NCBI RefSeq assembly: GCF_014334115.1
Contig: NZ_CP060494.1
Coordinates: 1-64,000, forward strand
Source of the DNA: Sphingosinithalassobacter sp. CS137
GTDB lineage: Bacteria; Pseudomonadota; Alphaproteobacteria; Sphingomonadales; Sphingomonadaceae
Direction: 5' to 3'
DNA: 64,000 nt
The first letter of the stretch is position 1; every line of letters starts with the position of its first letter. A model generated the notes under the pieces. It was not told where the DNA came from, did no database searches, and saw only the letters and a program-made list of their open reading frames with translations. The position numbers and the translations under genes were made by a program. This document shows, one piece after another, positions 36,704 to 46,033 of the stretch.

Positions 36704-36816
36704 CCCCTCCCGTGGAGCGGGAGGGGCGGGGGAGGGCCTGCACCTCCCCGCCGGCCCGCCGCCCGCGGACGAACCCTCCCCCTGGCCTTTCCCGCAGCCG
36801 GGAGGGAGACTGGAGC
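36704..36816. repeat. G/C palindromic intergenic repeat (REP-like), copy 1
   Basis: Between kduI and kduD. CCCCTCCCG (36704-36712) and CGGGAGGGG (36718-36726) form a nine-base-pair stem with a five-base loop. Further runs GGGGAGG with CCTCCCC, and CCCTCCC with GGGAGGG, follow up to the kduD SD. The core is the same as in the element between rpoB and rpoC (61136-61266), so this is a dispersed element. Confidence 0.7.
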
Positions 36817-36822
36817 GATCGC

Positions 36823-37578
36823 ATGACCAATCCCTTCGATCTCACAGACCGCGTGGCGGTCGTCACCGGCGCGAACACCGGCATCGGCCAGGGCATCGCG
36901 CTGGCGCTCGCCGCCGCGGGGGCGGATGTCGCTGCCGTCGGGCGAACCCCGGCGGAAGAGACGGTGACGAAGGCACGCGCGCTCGGCCGCCGGGCCGAGA
37001 TCATCACCGCCGATCTCTCGACGATCGAGCCTGTGGACAGGATTGTGGACGAAGCCGTGGAAAAGCTCGGCGGACTCGACATCCTGGTCAACAACGCCGG
37101 CATCATCCGCCGCAACGACAGCCTCGACTTCACCGAGGAGGATTGGGACGCAGTAATGGACACCAACCTGAAATCGGTGTTCTTTCTGTGCCAGGCGACG
37201 GCGCGCCACATGGTGGAGAAGGGCGGCGGCAAGATCGTCAACATCGCGTCGATGCTCACCTTTCAGGGCGGCATTCGCGTGCCGAGCTATACGGCGTCCA
37301 AATCCGGAATCGGCGGGCTGACCAAGCTGCTCGCCAACGAATGGGCGGCCAAGGGCATCAATGTGAATGCGATCGCGCCCGGCTATATCGCCACCAACAA
37401 CACCGCGGCGCTGCAGGCGGACGAGAGGCGCAACCGCCAGATCGTCGAGCGTATTCCGGCGGGCCGCTGGGGCGATCCTGCCGACATGGGAGGCGCGGCG
37501 GTGTTCCTCGCCTCCGCCGCTTCGGACTATGTGCAGGGCCATATCCTCGCAGTCGACGGCGGCTGGCTGGCGCGGTGA
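36823..37578 (+). CDS. kduD: 2-dehydro-3-deoxy-D-gluconate 5-dehydrogenase
   Basis: SDR that reduces 2,5-diketo-3-deoxygluconate to 2-keto-3-deoxygluconate (KDG). 251 residues with TGANTGIGQG, NNAGIIRR, catalytic Ser in NIASM, and YTASK, followed by the KduD-type NVNAIAPGYIATNNTAAL. The NNAGIIRR and YIATNNT strings separate it from generic SDRs. GGAGGGAG plus GGAG lie upstream of ATG 36823. Only the palindromic repeat separates it from kduI. Confidence 0.93.
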   Translation: MTNPFDLTDRVAVVTGANTGIGQGIALALAAAGADVAAVGRTPAEETVTKARALGRRAEIITADLSTIEPVDRIVDEAVEKLGGLDILVNNAGIIRRNDSLDFTEEDWDAVMDTNLKSVFFLCQATARHMVEKGGGKIVNIASMLTFQGGIRVPSYTASKSGIGGLTKLLANEWAAKGINVNAIAPGYIATNNTAALQADERRNRQIVERIPAGRWGDPADMGGAAVFLASAASDYVQGHILAVDGGWLAR

Positions 37579-37623
37579 CGAGAGGGCTTCGACAGCGCCG
37601 CCCGAACCGGGCAGGATGCGGAC

Positions 37624-38631
37624 ATGACTGATCTGGTCGCCTTCGGCGAACTGCTGCTGCGGCTTTCCGCGCCGGGACGCGAGCTGTTGCTGCAATCGAA
37701 CCGGCTCGACGTGCAGGTGGGCGGCGCCGAGGCGAATGTCGCCGTCGGCCTGGCGCACCTCGGCCATGCCACTCGGATGGTGAGCGCGGTGCCCGGCAAT
37801 CCGCTGGGCCGGGCGGCCGTGGCGGCGCTGGGTGCGGCGGGCGTCGACACGCGCGGCGTGATCGAGCGCGACGGGCGGATGGGGCTTTATTTCCTCTCTC
37901 CCGGTGCCGGGCTGCGTGCGGCGGATATCGTCTATGATCGCGCCGGATCGAGTTTTGCGACGGCGCCCGAGGATGCGTTCGACTGGCGGACGCTGCTTTC
38001 GGGCGCGAAGCGGCTTCACCTTTCGGGGATCACCCCGGCGCTGGGTCCGGGAAGCGCCGCCGCCGCGATCATCGCCGCCGAGATGGCGCGCGAACTGGGC
38101 GTCGCGGTGTCGTTCGACGGCAATTATCGCGCGCGTCTGTGGGAGGTGTGGGACAGCGACCCGCGCACGATCCTGCGGCGGCTGGTCGGGCAGGCGGACA
38201 TCCTGTTCGGCAACCATCGCGACATCGCGCTGCTGCTGGGACGGGAATTCAGCGGCGACGGGCCGGACCGGAGGCGCGAGGCGGCCGAGGCGGCATTCGA
38301 CGCCTTTCCGAAACTCCAGGCGATCGCCTCGACCGCGCGCCATCCCGAGGATGCCGACCGGCACCGCATCTCGGCGCGGATCGACACGCGCGACGGCGCG
38401 CATCAGAGCGAGGAGGTCGTAATTTCCGGCATCGTCGACCGGATCGGCGGCGGCGATGCCTTTGCAGCGGGCGTGCTGCACGCGCTGCTCGACGGCGGCG
38501 ATCCCGAGCGCGCGATGCACGAAGGGCTGGCCCTCACATGCCTCAAGCATTCGCTTCCCGGAGATGCGAGCCGGTTCCGCCGCGAGGATCTCGCGGCGTT
38601 CCTCGCCGGCGGATTCGATGTCCGGCGCTGA
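37624..38631 (+). CDS. kdgK: 2-keto-3-deoxygluconate kinase (PfkB family)
   Basis: Sugar kinase of 335 residues that makes KDPG from KDG. PfkB signatures: GGAEANVAVGLAHLG near residue 33 and the anion-hole/catalytic motif DRIGGGDAFAAGVLHALL near 275. FDGNYRARLWE is typical of KDG kinases. It completes the path KduI-KduD-KdgK; the KDPG aldolase is not in the window. The 3' end overlaps the esterase gene by 14 bases. Confidence 0.92.
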   Translation: MTDLVAFGELLLRLSAPGRELLLQSNRLDVQVGGAEANVAVGLAHLGHATRMVSAVPGNPLGRAAVAALGAAGVDTRGVIERDGRMGLYFLSPGAGLRAADIVYDRAGSSFATAPEDAFDWRTLLSGAKRLHLSGITPALGPGSAAAAIIAAEMARELGVAVSFDGNYRARLWEVWDSDPRTILRRLVGQADILFGNHRDIALLLGREFSGDGPDRRREAAEAAFDAFPKLQAIASTARHPEDADRHRISARIDTRDGAHQSEEVVISGIVDRIGGGDAFAAGVLHALLDGGDPERAMHEGLALTCLKHSLPGDASRFRREDLAAFLAGGFDVRR

Positions 38632-40168
38632 GCTGAACCGACGGGCACTGCTCTGGTCGGCCGCGGCGGCGGCATGCGTTCCCGCTGCCTCGCTGGCGCG
38701 GCAGGCCGCTCCGGTGACGGCGGCACCTGCGGGAGTATTCGAAGGCACGCGCGACGGCGATGTCCATGCCTATCGCGGCATCCGCTATGGCCGGGCCGAG
38801 CGGTTTCGCGCGCCCGTCGCCGTGGCGCGCCCGGGCGAACGGGTTCGGGCGAGGGAATTCGGCCCCGTGTGTCCGCAGCGCGGCGCGCGATATCTGCCGC
38901 AATCCGAGGACTGCCTGTTCCTCAACATCTGGGCGCCCGCGGATGCGGCCGCCGCGCCGCGGCCGGTGCTCGTCTATTTCCATGGCGGCGCCTATTCGAC
39001 CGGCAGCGTCACCGATCCGCTGAACGACGGCGCAGTGTTGGCGCGTGAGACGGGCGCGGTCGTGGTGACGGTCAATCACCGGCTCAACGCCTTCGGCTAT
39101 CTCTATCTTGCCCGGCTCGATCCGCGCTTTCGCGACAGCGGCAATGCGGGGCAGCTCGATCTGATCCTCGCGCTGAAGTGGATCCGCGACAACATCGCCG
39201 CATTCGGCGGCGATCCGGCATGCGTGACCCCGTTCGGCCAGTCGGGCGGGGGCGCCAAGATCGCGACGCTGATGGGGATGCCCGCCGCGCGCGGCCTTTT
39301 CCATCGCGCGATGACGATGAGCGGGCAGCAAGTGACGGCATCCGGGCCGCTCAACGCGACCGAGCGGACGCGGGCATATCTCGCGCGCCTCGGCGTGGCG
39401 GAGGGCGATTTCGACGCGCTGCTGGCCGCGCCGTCCGAGGCACTGGTGGAGGCGCTCGATGCCGTCGATCCGATCCTGGGCGGCGGCGTCTATTTCGGGC
39501 CAGTGCTCGACATGCAATGGCTGGTCCGCCACCCCTTCTGGCCCGACGCCCATCCGCAGTCGAACCACATTCCGATGATCCTGGGCAACACCCACGACGA
39601 GACGCGCGCCTTCATCGGCCCCGATTCGGCAGTGATGCAGGGACTGGACTGGGGCAATATCGCCGAGCGGCTGGGGCCGCAGCTGCGCGTCGACATTCTC
39701 CCCGAATGGGTGGTGGCGCAATATCGCCAGCGCTTTCCGCAGGATGGGCCGCGCGAGCTGTTCTGGCGCGCGACGACCGCCGCGCGCAGCTGGCGCGGGC
39801 AAGTCGAGGAGGCGGATGCACGGGCGCGTGCGGGCGCGGAGGCGACCTGGGTCTATCAGCTCGATTTTCCGTCGCAGACCGAGCCCGAGCGCGGTGCCTT
39901 TCACACCCACGACATTCCGCTGGTATTCGGCACGCTGGGTGCGGAAGGATCGCAGACGGGCACCGGCGCGGCTGCGCGCCGGGTGAGTCGCGAAATGATG
40001 ACGGCTTTCGCGCAGTTCGCGCGAACGGGCAGGGCGCCCTGGCGGCGCTACACGCTGCCCGACCGGCCGACGATGATCTTCGACACGCGCTCGCGCGTCG
40101 AGCAGGATCCGCGCCAATGGGAACGCGAACTGTTCGCGCGGGTGCCCTATGTCCAGCCGGGCACATGA
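38618..40168 (+). CDS. Exported type-B carboxylesterase
   Basis: Alpha/beta-hydrolase of 516 residues in the carboxylesterase/PnbA family. The N-terminus NRRALLWSAAAAACVPAASLA looks like a Tat-type or Sec signal. Family motifs: EDCLFLNIWAP, oxyanion-hole FHGGAYSTGS, nucleophile elbow FGQSGGG (Ser in GQSGG), and the His region FHTHDIPLVFG. ATG 38618 lies inside the end of kdgK (14-base overlap), so the two are coupled. In a pectin-type cluster it may remove ester groups (acetyl, methyl or feruloyl) in the periplasm; this is inferred from context. Confidence 0.88.
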   Translation: MSGAELNRRALLWSAAAAACVPAASLARQAAPVTAAPAGVFEGTRDGDVHAYRGIRYGRAERFRAPVAVARPGERVRAREFGPVCPQRGARYLPQSEDCLFLNIWAPADAAAAPRPVLVYFHGGAYSTGSVTDPLNDGAVLARETGAVVVTVNHRLNAFGYLYLARLDPRFRDSGNAGQLDLILALKWIRDNIAAFGGDPACVTPFGQSGGGAKIATLMGMPAARGLFHRAMTMSGQQVTASGPLNATERTRAYLARLGVAEGDFDALLAAPSEALVEALDAVDPILGGGVYFGPVLDMQWLVRHPFWPDAHPQSNHIPMILGNTHDETRAFIGPDSAVMQGLDWGNIAERLGPQLRVDILPEWVVAQYRQRFPQDGPRELFWRATTAARSWRGQVEEADARARAGAEATWVYQLDFPSQTEPERGAFHTHDIPLVFGTLGAEGSQTGTGAAARRVSREMMTAFAQFARTGRAPWRRYTLPDRPTMIFDTRSRVEQDPRQWERELFARVPYVQPGT

Positions 40169-40241
40169 GCGCGTGAGGGACGTGTGCGATCGTGCACAGT
40201 CCCCACTCCACAAGCGGGGCACCCGGTGCTAACGGCCCGCG

Positions 40242-42053
40242 ATGGCCACCGACATCAGCAAGATCCGCAACTTCAGCATCATCGCGCACATTGATCACGG
40301 CAAGTCGACGCTTGCCGATCGGCTGATCCAGCGCACCGGCGGACTGACCGACCGGGAAATGAGCGCGCAGGTGCTCGACAATATGGATATCGAGCGTGAG
40401 CGCGGCATCACGATCAAGTCGCAGACGGTGCGGCTCGAATGGAAGGGCCATGTCCTCAACCTGATGGACACGCCGGGCCATGTCGACTTCGCCTATGAAG
40501 TGTCGCGCAGCCTGGCGGCGTGCGAAGGCGCGCTGCTGGTGGTCGATGCGGCCCAGGGCGTCGAGGCGCAGACTCTGGCCAACGTCTATCAGTCGATCGA
40601 GCACGACCACGAGATTATCCCGGTCATCAACAAGATCGACCTGCCCGCCGCCGAGCCGGAGAAGGTGAAGGCCGAGATCGAGGACATCATCGGTCTCGAC
40701 GCCTCGAACGCCGTGCTGGCGAGCGCGAAGGCGGGGATCGGCATCGAGGAAGTGCTCGACGCGATCGTCGAGCGCATTCCGGCGCCGACCGGCGATCCCG
40801 AAGCGCCGCTCAAGGCGATGCTGGTCGACAGCTGGTACGATCCGTATCTGGGCGTGATGATCCTGGTCCGCGTGATGGAAGGCACGCTGAAGAAGGGCCA
40901 GCAGGTCAAGTTCATGCAGGCGGGCACCACCCATCTGATCGATCGGGTGGGCTGCTTCCGCCCCAAGATCGAGCAGCTGAGCGAGCTGGGCCCGGGCGAG
41001 ATCGGCTTCATCACCGCGCAGATCAAGGAAGTGGCGCAGACCGCGGTGGGCGATACCATCACCGACGCCAAGAAGCCGACCGACAAGGCGGTTCCGGGCT
41101 TCAAGGAAGTGCAGCCGGTGGTATTCTGCGGCCTCTTCCCCGTCGATGCCAATGATTTCGAGAAGCTGCGCGAATCGATCCACAAGCTGCGGCTGAACGA
41201 CGCCTCCTTCTCGTTCGAGATGGAGACCTCCGCCGCGCTGGGCTTCGGTTTCCGCTGCGGCTTTCTGGGGCTGCTCCATCTGGAGATCATCCAGGAGCGG
41301 CTGACGCGCGAATACGACCTCGATCTCATCACGACCGCGCCCTCGGTGGTCTATCAGCTCCAGCTCACAAAGGCTGCGGGCGAGGCCGAGGCGAAGACGA
41401 TCGAGCTCCACAATCCCGCCGACATGCCGGATCCCAACCGGATCGACGAAATCCGCGAGCCGTGGATCAAGGCAGTGATCTACGTCCCCGACGAGTATCT
41501 GGGACCGATCCTCAAGCTGTGCCAGGACCGGCGCGGCATCCAGAAGGACCTGACCTATGTCGGCGGGCGTGCGCAGATCACCTATGAGCTGCCGCTCAAC
41601 GAAGTGGTGTTCGATTTCTACGATCGGCTGAAATCGATCAGCCGCGGCTATGCCAGTTTCGACTATGAGCAGATCGGCCTGCGCGAAGGCGATCTGGTGA
41701 AGATGAACCTGCTGGTCAACAACGAGCCGGTCGACGCGCTGAGCATGATCGTCCACCGCGAGGCGGCCGAGGCGCGCGGGCGGCACATGTGCGAGCGGCT
41801 GAAGGACCTGATCCCGCGCCACCTGTTCAAGATCCCGATCCAGGCGGCGATCGGCGGCAAGGTGATCGCGCGCGAGACGATCGCCGCGCTGCGCAAGGAC
41901 GTGACCGCGAAATGCTATGGCGGCGACATCAGTCGCAAGCGCAAGCTTCTGGACAAGCAGAAGGAAGGCAAGAAGCGCATGCGCGAATATGGCAGCGTGC
42001 AGATCCCGCAGGAGGCGTTCATCGCGGCGCTGCGGATGGGCGACGACAACTGA
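40242..42053 (+). CDS. lepA: Elongation factor 4 (LepA)
   Basis: Ribosome-associated translational GTPase of 603 residues that acts on stalled or assembling ribosomes. G motifs: [14 protein letters not shown], the switch [17 protein letters not shown], and NKIDLP. The LepA-specific C-terminal domain ends with [20 protein letters not shown] and [15 protein letters not shown]. No lepB follows; the next gene is piuC in a different regulon. Confidence 0.97.
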   Translation: MATDISKIRNFSIIAHIDHGKSTLADRLIQRTGGLTDREMSAQVLDNMDIERERGITIKSQTVRLEWKGHVLNLMDTPGHVDFAYEVSRSLAACEGALLVVDAAQGVEAQTLANVYQSIEHDHEIIPVINKIDLPAAEPEKVKAEIEDIIGLDASNAVLASAKAGIGIEEVLDAIVERIPAPTGDPEAPLKAMLVDSWYDPYLGVMILVRVMEGTLKKGQQVKFMQAGTTHLIDRVGCFRPKIEQLSELGPGEIGFITAQIKEVAQTAVGDTITDAKKPTDKAVPGFKEVQPVVFCGLFPVDANDFEKLRESIHKLRLNDASFSFEMETSAALGFGFRCGFLGLLHLEIIQERLTREYDLDLITTAPSVVYQLQLTKAAGEAEAKTIELHNPADMPDPNRIDEIREPWIKAVIYVPDEYLGPILKLCQDRRGIQKDLTYVGGRAQITYELPLNEVVFDFYDRLKSISRGYASFDYEQIGLREGDLVKMNLLVNNEPVDALSMIVHREAAEARGRHMCERLKDLIPRHLFKIPIQAAIGGKVIARETIAALRKDVTAKCYGGDISRKRKLLDKQKEGKKRMREYGSVQIPQEAFIAALRMGDDN

Positions 42054-42094
42054 CGCACGGCGCTTCCGCAATCGGGAAGTGTCCGGGTAGTAAT

Positions 42095-42109
42095 TGCTAG
42101 CGATTCGCA
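42095..42109. promoter_or_regulatory. Fur-box-like sequence before piuC
   Basis: TGCTAGCGATTCGCA, a 7-1-7 inverted repeat with central G, lies 30 bases before the piuC ATG. The left arm is degenerate while the right arm ATTCGCA agrees with the other three copies. It is the weakest of the set. Confidence 0.5.
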
Positions 42110-42139
42110 TTAACGCGCCGCTCGATTGGAGATGGCGCG

Positions 42140-42823
42140 ATGATGCTCGAGATACCCGAAGTTCTGTCGAAGGATGGAGTGCGCGAGCTGCGCGCGCTGA
42201 TCGACGCGGGCGAATGGGTGGACGGCAACGAGACGTCGGGCCACCAGTCGCGGCTGGCCAAGCGCAACGCGCAGCTTGCCGAGGGAAGCGAGGCGGCGGC
42301 CGAGGCCGGGCGGCGCGTGCTGGCGGCGCTGAGCCGGACGCCGCGCTTCATCGCCGCCGCGCTGCCGCTCAAGGTGTTTCCGCCCCTGTTCAATCGCTAT
42401 CAGGGCGGCGAGGCGTTCGGCGATCATGTCGACAATGCCGTCCGCCAGCTGCGCGGGACCGAATTCCGCATCCGCAGCGATCTTTCGTGCACGCTCTTCC
42501 TGGCCGAGCCGGAGGACTATGACGGCGGCGAGCTGGTGGTGCAGGGGCTGTTCGGCGAACAGCGGGTGAAGCTGCCGGCGGGGCATGCGATCCTCTATCC
42601 CGCGTCGAGCCTGCACCAGGTGACGCCGGTGACGCGCGGGGCGCGGGTCGCCAGTTTCTTCTGGCTGCAGAGCATGGTGCGCGAGAATGAAGCGCGCGAG
42701 CAGCTCTTCCGGCTCGACACGACGATCCAGACGCTTTCCGCCGAGCGCGGCGGGACCGACGCGGCGGTGCTCGAGCTGACCAACCTCTACCACAATCTGC
42801 TGCGGCGGTGGGCGGACGCCTGA
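42140..42823 (+). CDS. piuC: PiuC/YbiX-type Fe(II)- and 2-oxoglutarate-dependent oxygenase
   Basis: PKHD-type hydroxylase of 227 residues. Iron ligands are His and Asp in FGDHVDNAV and the distal His in [14 protein letters not shown], where the following Arg binds 2-oxoglutarate. The block [15 protein letters not shown] is diagnostic. The exact substrate in bacteria is unknown; the gene is typically iron-repressed and beside a catecholate siderophore receptor (fiu-ybiX in E. coli), just as here. Confidence 0.93.
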   Translation: MMLEIPEVLSKDGVRELRALIDAGEWVDGNETSGHQSRLAKRNAQLAEGSEAAAEAGRRVLAALSRTPRFIAAALPLKVFPPLFNRYQGGEAFGDHVDNAVRQLRGTEFRIRSDLSCTLFLAEPEDYDGGELVVQGLFGEQRVKLPAGHAILYPASSLHQVTPVTRGARVASFFWLQSMVRENEAREQLFRLDTTIQTLSAERGGTDAAVLELTNLYHNLLRRWADA

Positions 42824-42878
42824 GGGCGGGAGGCGGATGCCACGGAGCCGAGCCGCGTTGATCCCGCGCACTGTTTTT

Positions 42879-42893
42879 TGCGAATGGTTCTCA
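42879..42893. promoter_or_regulatory. Fur-box-like sequence 1 before TonB receptor
   Basis: TGCGAATGGTTCTCA: arms TGCGAAT and GTTCTCA around a central G, matching at TG-GAA. It is preceded by a T-run (42873-42879) and lies 77 bases before the receptor start. Confidence 0.6.
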
Positions 42894-42908
42894 GTCTTCT
42901 TGACAAAG

Positions 42909-42923
42909 TGAGAACGACTCGCA
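42909..42923. promoter_or_regulatory. Fur-box-like sequence 2 before TonB receptor
   Basis: TGAGAACGACTCGCA, in the same 7-1-7 arrangement, 16 bases after the first. Between them CTTGACAAAGTG gives a -35-like TTGACA (42899-42904), so both boxes would cover the promoter. Confidence 0.6.
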
Positions 42924-42969
42924 ATAGCGCCGCTACAAGAACTCACCAGAATGACAAGGGGGGCCATCC

Positions 42970-45162
42970 ATGGCTGATACGCGTTCGTCCGCTTCGCGCG
43001 GCGGCAGCTTCGTTGCACTTTCCTGCGTCGGTTTCGTCGCATCCTTTGCGACGCCCGCCGCGGCGCAGGATCGCCAGGAGGAGCCGACCCGGCTCGAGGG
43101 CGTGACGGTGCGCGACACGGCGGTGCAGGACGGCTATCGCGTCGAGGCGGTTTCCTCGCCCAAGGCGACCGCGCCGCTGGTCGATACGCCGCGCATCATC
43201 AACGTCATCACCAACGAAGTGCTGGAGGATACCGCGTCGTTCAGCTTCGAAGAGGCGCTGCGCACCGTTCCCGGCATCACGCTGGGCGCGGGCGAGGGCG
43301 GGGTGGCCAGCGCGGACATTCCGCTGATCCGCGGCGTCGACGCGACCGGCGACACCTATGTCGACGGCGCGCGCGACGTGGGATCGCAGGCGCGCGAAGT
43401 GTTCGCGGTCGAGCGGATCGAAGTCTTCAAGGGCCCCAATTCGGCATTTGGCGGCCGCGGCGCAGCGGGCGGCGCGATCAACATTGTCAGCAAGCTGCCG
43501 CGCGCGGAGACGTTCGTCTCCGGCCAGGCGACGGTCGGCACCGACGATTTCTACCGCGTGACGGTGGACGCCAATGCGATGCTGACGGGCGATCTCGGCG
43601 TCCGCGTCGCGGCGCTGTGGCACGATGCCGAGGTGCCGGGCCGCGATTCGGTGTACAATGATCGCTGGGGCGTGGCGCCGTCGATCAGCTGGGGCGTGGG
43701 TGGCCGCGCCACGGCGACGCTGTCCTACTATCACTACGAGAGCGACGGCATCCCCGACTATGGCATCCCGCTCACCTCGCGCGGGCAGCTTTCGGGCGAA
43801 CGGCGCGCGCCGGCCGACGTCGACTACGACAATTTCTACGGTCTGCTGGCCCGCGATTTCCAGCGCACGAAGGTCGATTCGGCGACCTTCCTGTTCGAAG
43901 GCGATCTGGGCGGCGGCATCGTCCTGTCGAACACCACCCGCTATTCGTTCGCGCGCAACAACTACATCGTCACCAATCCCGACGACAGCGCCGGCAACGT
44001 CGCGAACGGGCTGGTCTGGCGCGCAGTGAAGAGCCGCAACTCGACCAACGAGGCGATCGTCAGCAACACCAACCTCGCCAGCGTGTTCGATACCGGCGGC
44101 ATCGGCCACAGCATCGCCGTGGGCGTAGAGTTCAGCGTCGCCGACAGCTTCAACCGCAGCTATTCGGTCGACACCGGCAACCGCGCCTGCCCGGCGGCGG
44201 ACATCGCGCTCAACAACTGCACCGACCTGCAGAACCCCGATCCGAGCGATCCGTGGAACGGCACGGTCACGCCGAGCACGAGCCCCTCCAGCGCGAGCGC
44301 CGAGGACATCAGCCTCTATGCGTTCGACACGATCACGATCACGCCGTCGCTGCTGCTGAACGGCGGCGTGCGCTGGACCGATTACAGCGCCAGCGGCTCC
44401 GGATCGGGTCGCGGCGGCTCCTATTCCGCGTCGAACGAAGGCAGCTTCTGGACGTGGCAGGGTGCGGTGATCTTCAAGCCGACCCCGAACACGAGCCTCT
44501 ATGCCTCCTATGCCGACTCGGCGAACCCGCCCGGAAGCGACGTCGGCGAGGGATCGAACAATATCGGCACCAGCAACGGCGATTATGAGCCGCAGCGTAC
44601 CGAGAATTTCGAGATCGGTGCCAAGGCCGAGCTGTTCAACGGCGGGCTGCTGCTCAGCGCCGCGGCGTTCCGCGCCGAGCGGAACAACATCATCGACAAT
44701 GATCCGATCGCGGGGCCGATCACCGTCGCCGACAGCGCGCGGCTCCAGGGCGTCGAGCTGGGCGCCAGCGGCCGAGTGGGCGCGCTGTCGGTGGTCGCCG
44801 GCTACACGCTGGTCGACAGCGAGATCCGCGACGGATCGGCGAACGAGGGCAATGCGCTGCCGAACACTCCGCGGCACAATTTCGCGGTTACCGCGAATTA
44901 CGACGTGACGCCGCGGTTCAGCATCGGCGGCGGTGCCTATGGCGCGTCGGAGCGCTATGCCGACACGGCGAACCTGATCCGCGCCGACGGCTATGTGCGG
45001 TTCGACGCGAACGCGGCCTATCAGATCAACGATCATCTGGGCGTGCGCGTCAACGTGCAGAATGTGGGCGACGAGCGCTACATCACCAAGCTGCGCAACC
45101 CGCATTTCGCGGTGCCCGCGGCCGGGCGCCAGGCGCTGCTGACGCTTTCCGCCCGCTATTGA
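42970..45162 (+). CDS. TonB-dependent catecholate siderophore receptor (Fiu-like)
   Basis: Outer-membrane ferric-siderophore receptor of 730 residues. Signal peptide ends near ATPAAAQ; TonB box LEGVTVRDT; plug with DTPRIINVITNEVLEDTAS, EALRTVPGITLGAGEGG, IRGVDATGDTYVDGARD and VERIEVFKGPNSAFGGRGAAGG; barrel ends in the terminal aromatic TLSARY. The plug style is that of Fiu/Cir-type monomeric catecholate receptors. Position after piuC and behind two Fur-like boxes supports iron regulation. Confidence 0.92.
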   Translation: MADTRSSASRGGSFVALSCVGFVASFATPAAAQDRQEEPTRLEGVTVRDTAVQDGYRVEAVSSPKATAPLVDTPRIINVITNEVLEDTASFSFEEALRTVPGITLGAGEGGVASADIPLIRGVDATGDTYVDGARDVGSQAREVFAVERIEVFKGPNSAFGGRGAAGGAINIVSKLPRAETFVSGQATVGTDDFYRVTVDANAMLTGDLGVRVAALWHDAEVPGRDSVYNDRWGVAPSISWGVGGRATATLSYYHYESDGIPDYGIPLTSRGQLSGERRAPADVDYDNFYGLLARDFQRTKVDSATFLFEGDLGGGIVLSNTTRYSFARNNYIVTNPDDSAGNVANGLVWRAVKSRNSTNEAIVSNTNLASVFDTGGIGHSIAVGVEFSVADSFNRSYSVDTGNRACPAADIALNNCTDLQNPDPSDPWNGTVTPSTSPSSASAEDISLYAFDTITITPSLLLNGGVRWTDYSASGSGSGRGGSYSASNEGSFWTWQGAVIFKPTPNTSLYASYADSANPPGSDVGEGSNNIGTSNGDYEPQRTENFEIGAKAELFNGGLLLSAAAFRAERNNIIDNDPIAGPITVADSARLQGVELGASGRVGALSVVAGYTLVDSEIRDGSANEGNALPNTPRHNFAVTANYDVTPRFSIGGGAYGASERYADTANLIRADGYVRFDANAAYQINDHLGVRVNVQNVGDERYITKLRNPHFAVPAAGRQALLTLSARY

Positions 45163-45169
45163 GGAAGTG

Positions 45170-45184
45170 TGCGATTGACTCGCA
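45170..45184. promoter_or_regulatory. Fur-box-like sequence before tonB
   Basis: TGCGATTGACTCGCA: arms TGCGATT and ACTCGCA match at six of seven positions, the best dyad of the four. It lies 8 bases after the receptor stop and 28 bases before the tonB start. Confidence 0.65.
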
Positions 45185-45211
45185 GTAGCGGCCCTGCAAG
45201 GAGCGCGATCG

Positions 45212-45994
45212 GTGTTCAGTCATGCGGATCACGACCTTGTATCGCCGCCGGCGATCGCGACGGAAGCGCCCGGTGCGCTTCCGCCCGCGACTGAAGGCCG
45301 GCCCGGTACGCCGCCCGCCGCGCGTTTCGCGACCGGCGGCGGCTATCGCCCGAAGCGGTTCAATCTCACCGCGCTGGTGGTCGTCGCCGGCATCCACGCG
45401 GCGCTCGGCGCGGCGCTGCTGACGATGCGAATGGAGCTGCCGCAGGCGGTGACGCCGCAGGATCTCGAGCTGTTCGACATCGCGACCCCGCCGCCGCCGC
45501 CCGAGACGCCTCCGCCGCCCGAGCCGGTGGTGGAGCAGCAGGTCGCGCCGGTCGTCGCTCCGCCGCCGCTGGTGCGCACGCCGCAGCCCGCGCCGCAAGT
45601 GGTGACCGCGCCCGAGCCTGCGCCGTTCGTGCAGCGTGCGCCGGCGGTCCAGCTCGCCAGCGCCCCCGCGGCGCCCGCGCCTGCACCGGCGCCCGCTCCC
45701 GCGCCCGCGCCCGTGACGCCGCCCGATTTCCGCGCGGCGCAGCTCAACAATCCGGGTCCGGCCTATCCCTATCTCGCGCGCCGTGCGCGGGAGGAAGGCG
45801 TGGTGCTACTGCGCGTCCGCGTGACCGAGGAGGGACACGCGGGCAGCGTCGAGGTGGCCGAATCGAGCGGCTCGTTGCGGCTCGACCAGGCGGCGCTCGC
45901 GACGGTGCGGCGCTGGCGCTTCGTGCCCGCGCGCCAGGCGGGCCGCCCGGTCAGCGCCTGGGTGACGGTGCCGGTGACTTTCTCGCTCGATTGA
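45212..45994 (+). CDS. tonB: Energy transducer TonB
   Basis: 260-residue protein coupling the proton motive force to outer-membrane receptors. A cytoplasmic N-terminus of about 50 residues, longer than usual, precedes the single helix (NLTALVVVAGIHAALGAALL). A Pro-rich periplasmic spacer with Pro-Ala repeats follows, then the C-terminal domain (AYPYLARRAREEGVVLLRVRV, SSGSLRLDQAALATVRRWRF). The start is GTG 45212 with SD AAGGAGCG. ExbB and ExbD are not in the window. It likely serves the adjacent siderophore receptor. Confidence 0.92.
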   Translation: MFSHADHDLVSPPAIATEAPGALPPATEGRPGTPPAARFATGGGYRPKRFNLTALVVVAGIHAALGAALLTMRMELPQAVTPQDLELFDIATPPPPPETPPPPEPVVEQQVAPVVAPPPLVRTPQPAPQVVTAPEPAPFVQRAPAVQLASAPAAPAPAPAPAPAPAPVTPPDFRAAQLNNPGPAYPYLARRAREEGVVLLRVRVTEEGHAGSVEVAESSGSLRLDQAALATVRRWRFVPARQAGRPVSAWVTVPVTFSLD

Positions 45995-46033
45995 GGCGGG
46001 CGGGAGCGCACCAGCGCGCCGCCGTCCGTCGCG

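Noticed and set aside
39612..42110. An 832-codon minus-strand frame opposite lepA and the esterase
   Set aside because: lepA is unmistakable on the plus strand; the antisense frame spans unrelated genes.
45655..45720. Tandem repeat with Pro-Ala units
   Set aside because: It lies inside tonB and encodes the rigid periplasmic Pro-Ala spacer, a normal feature.
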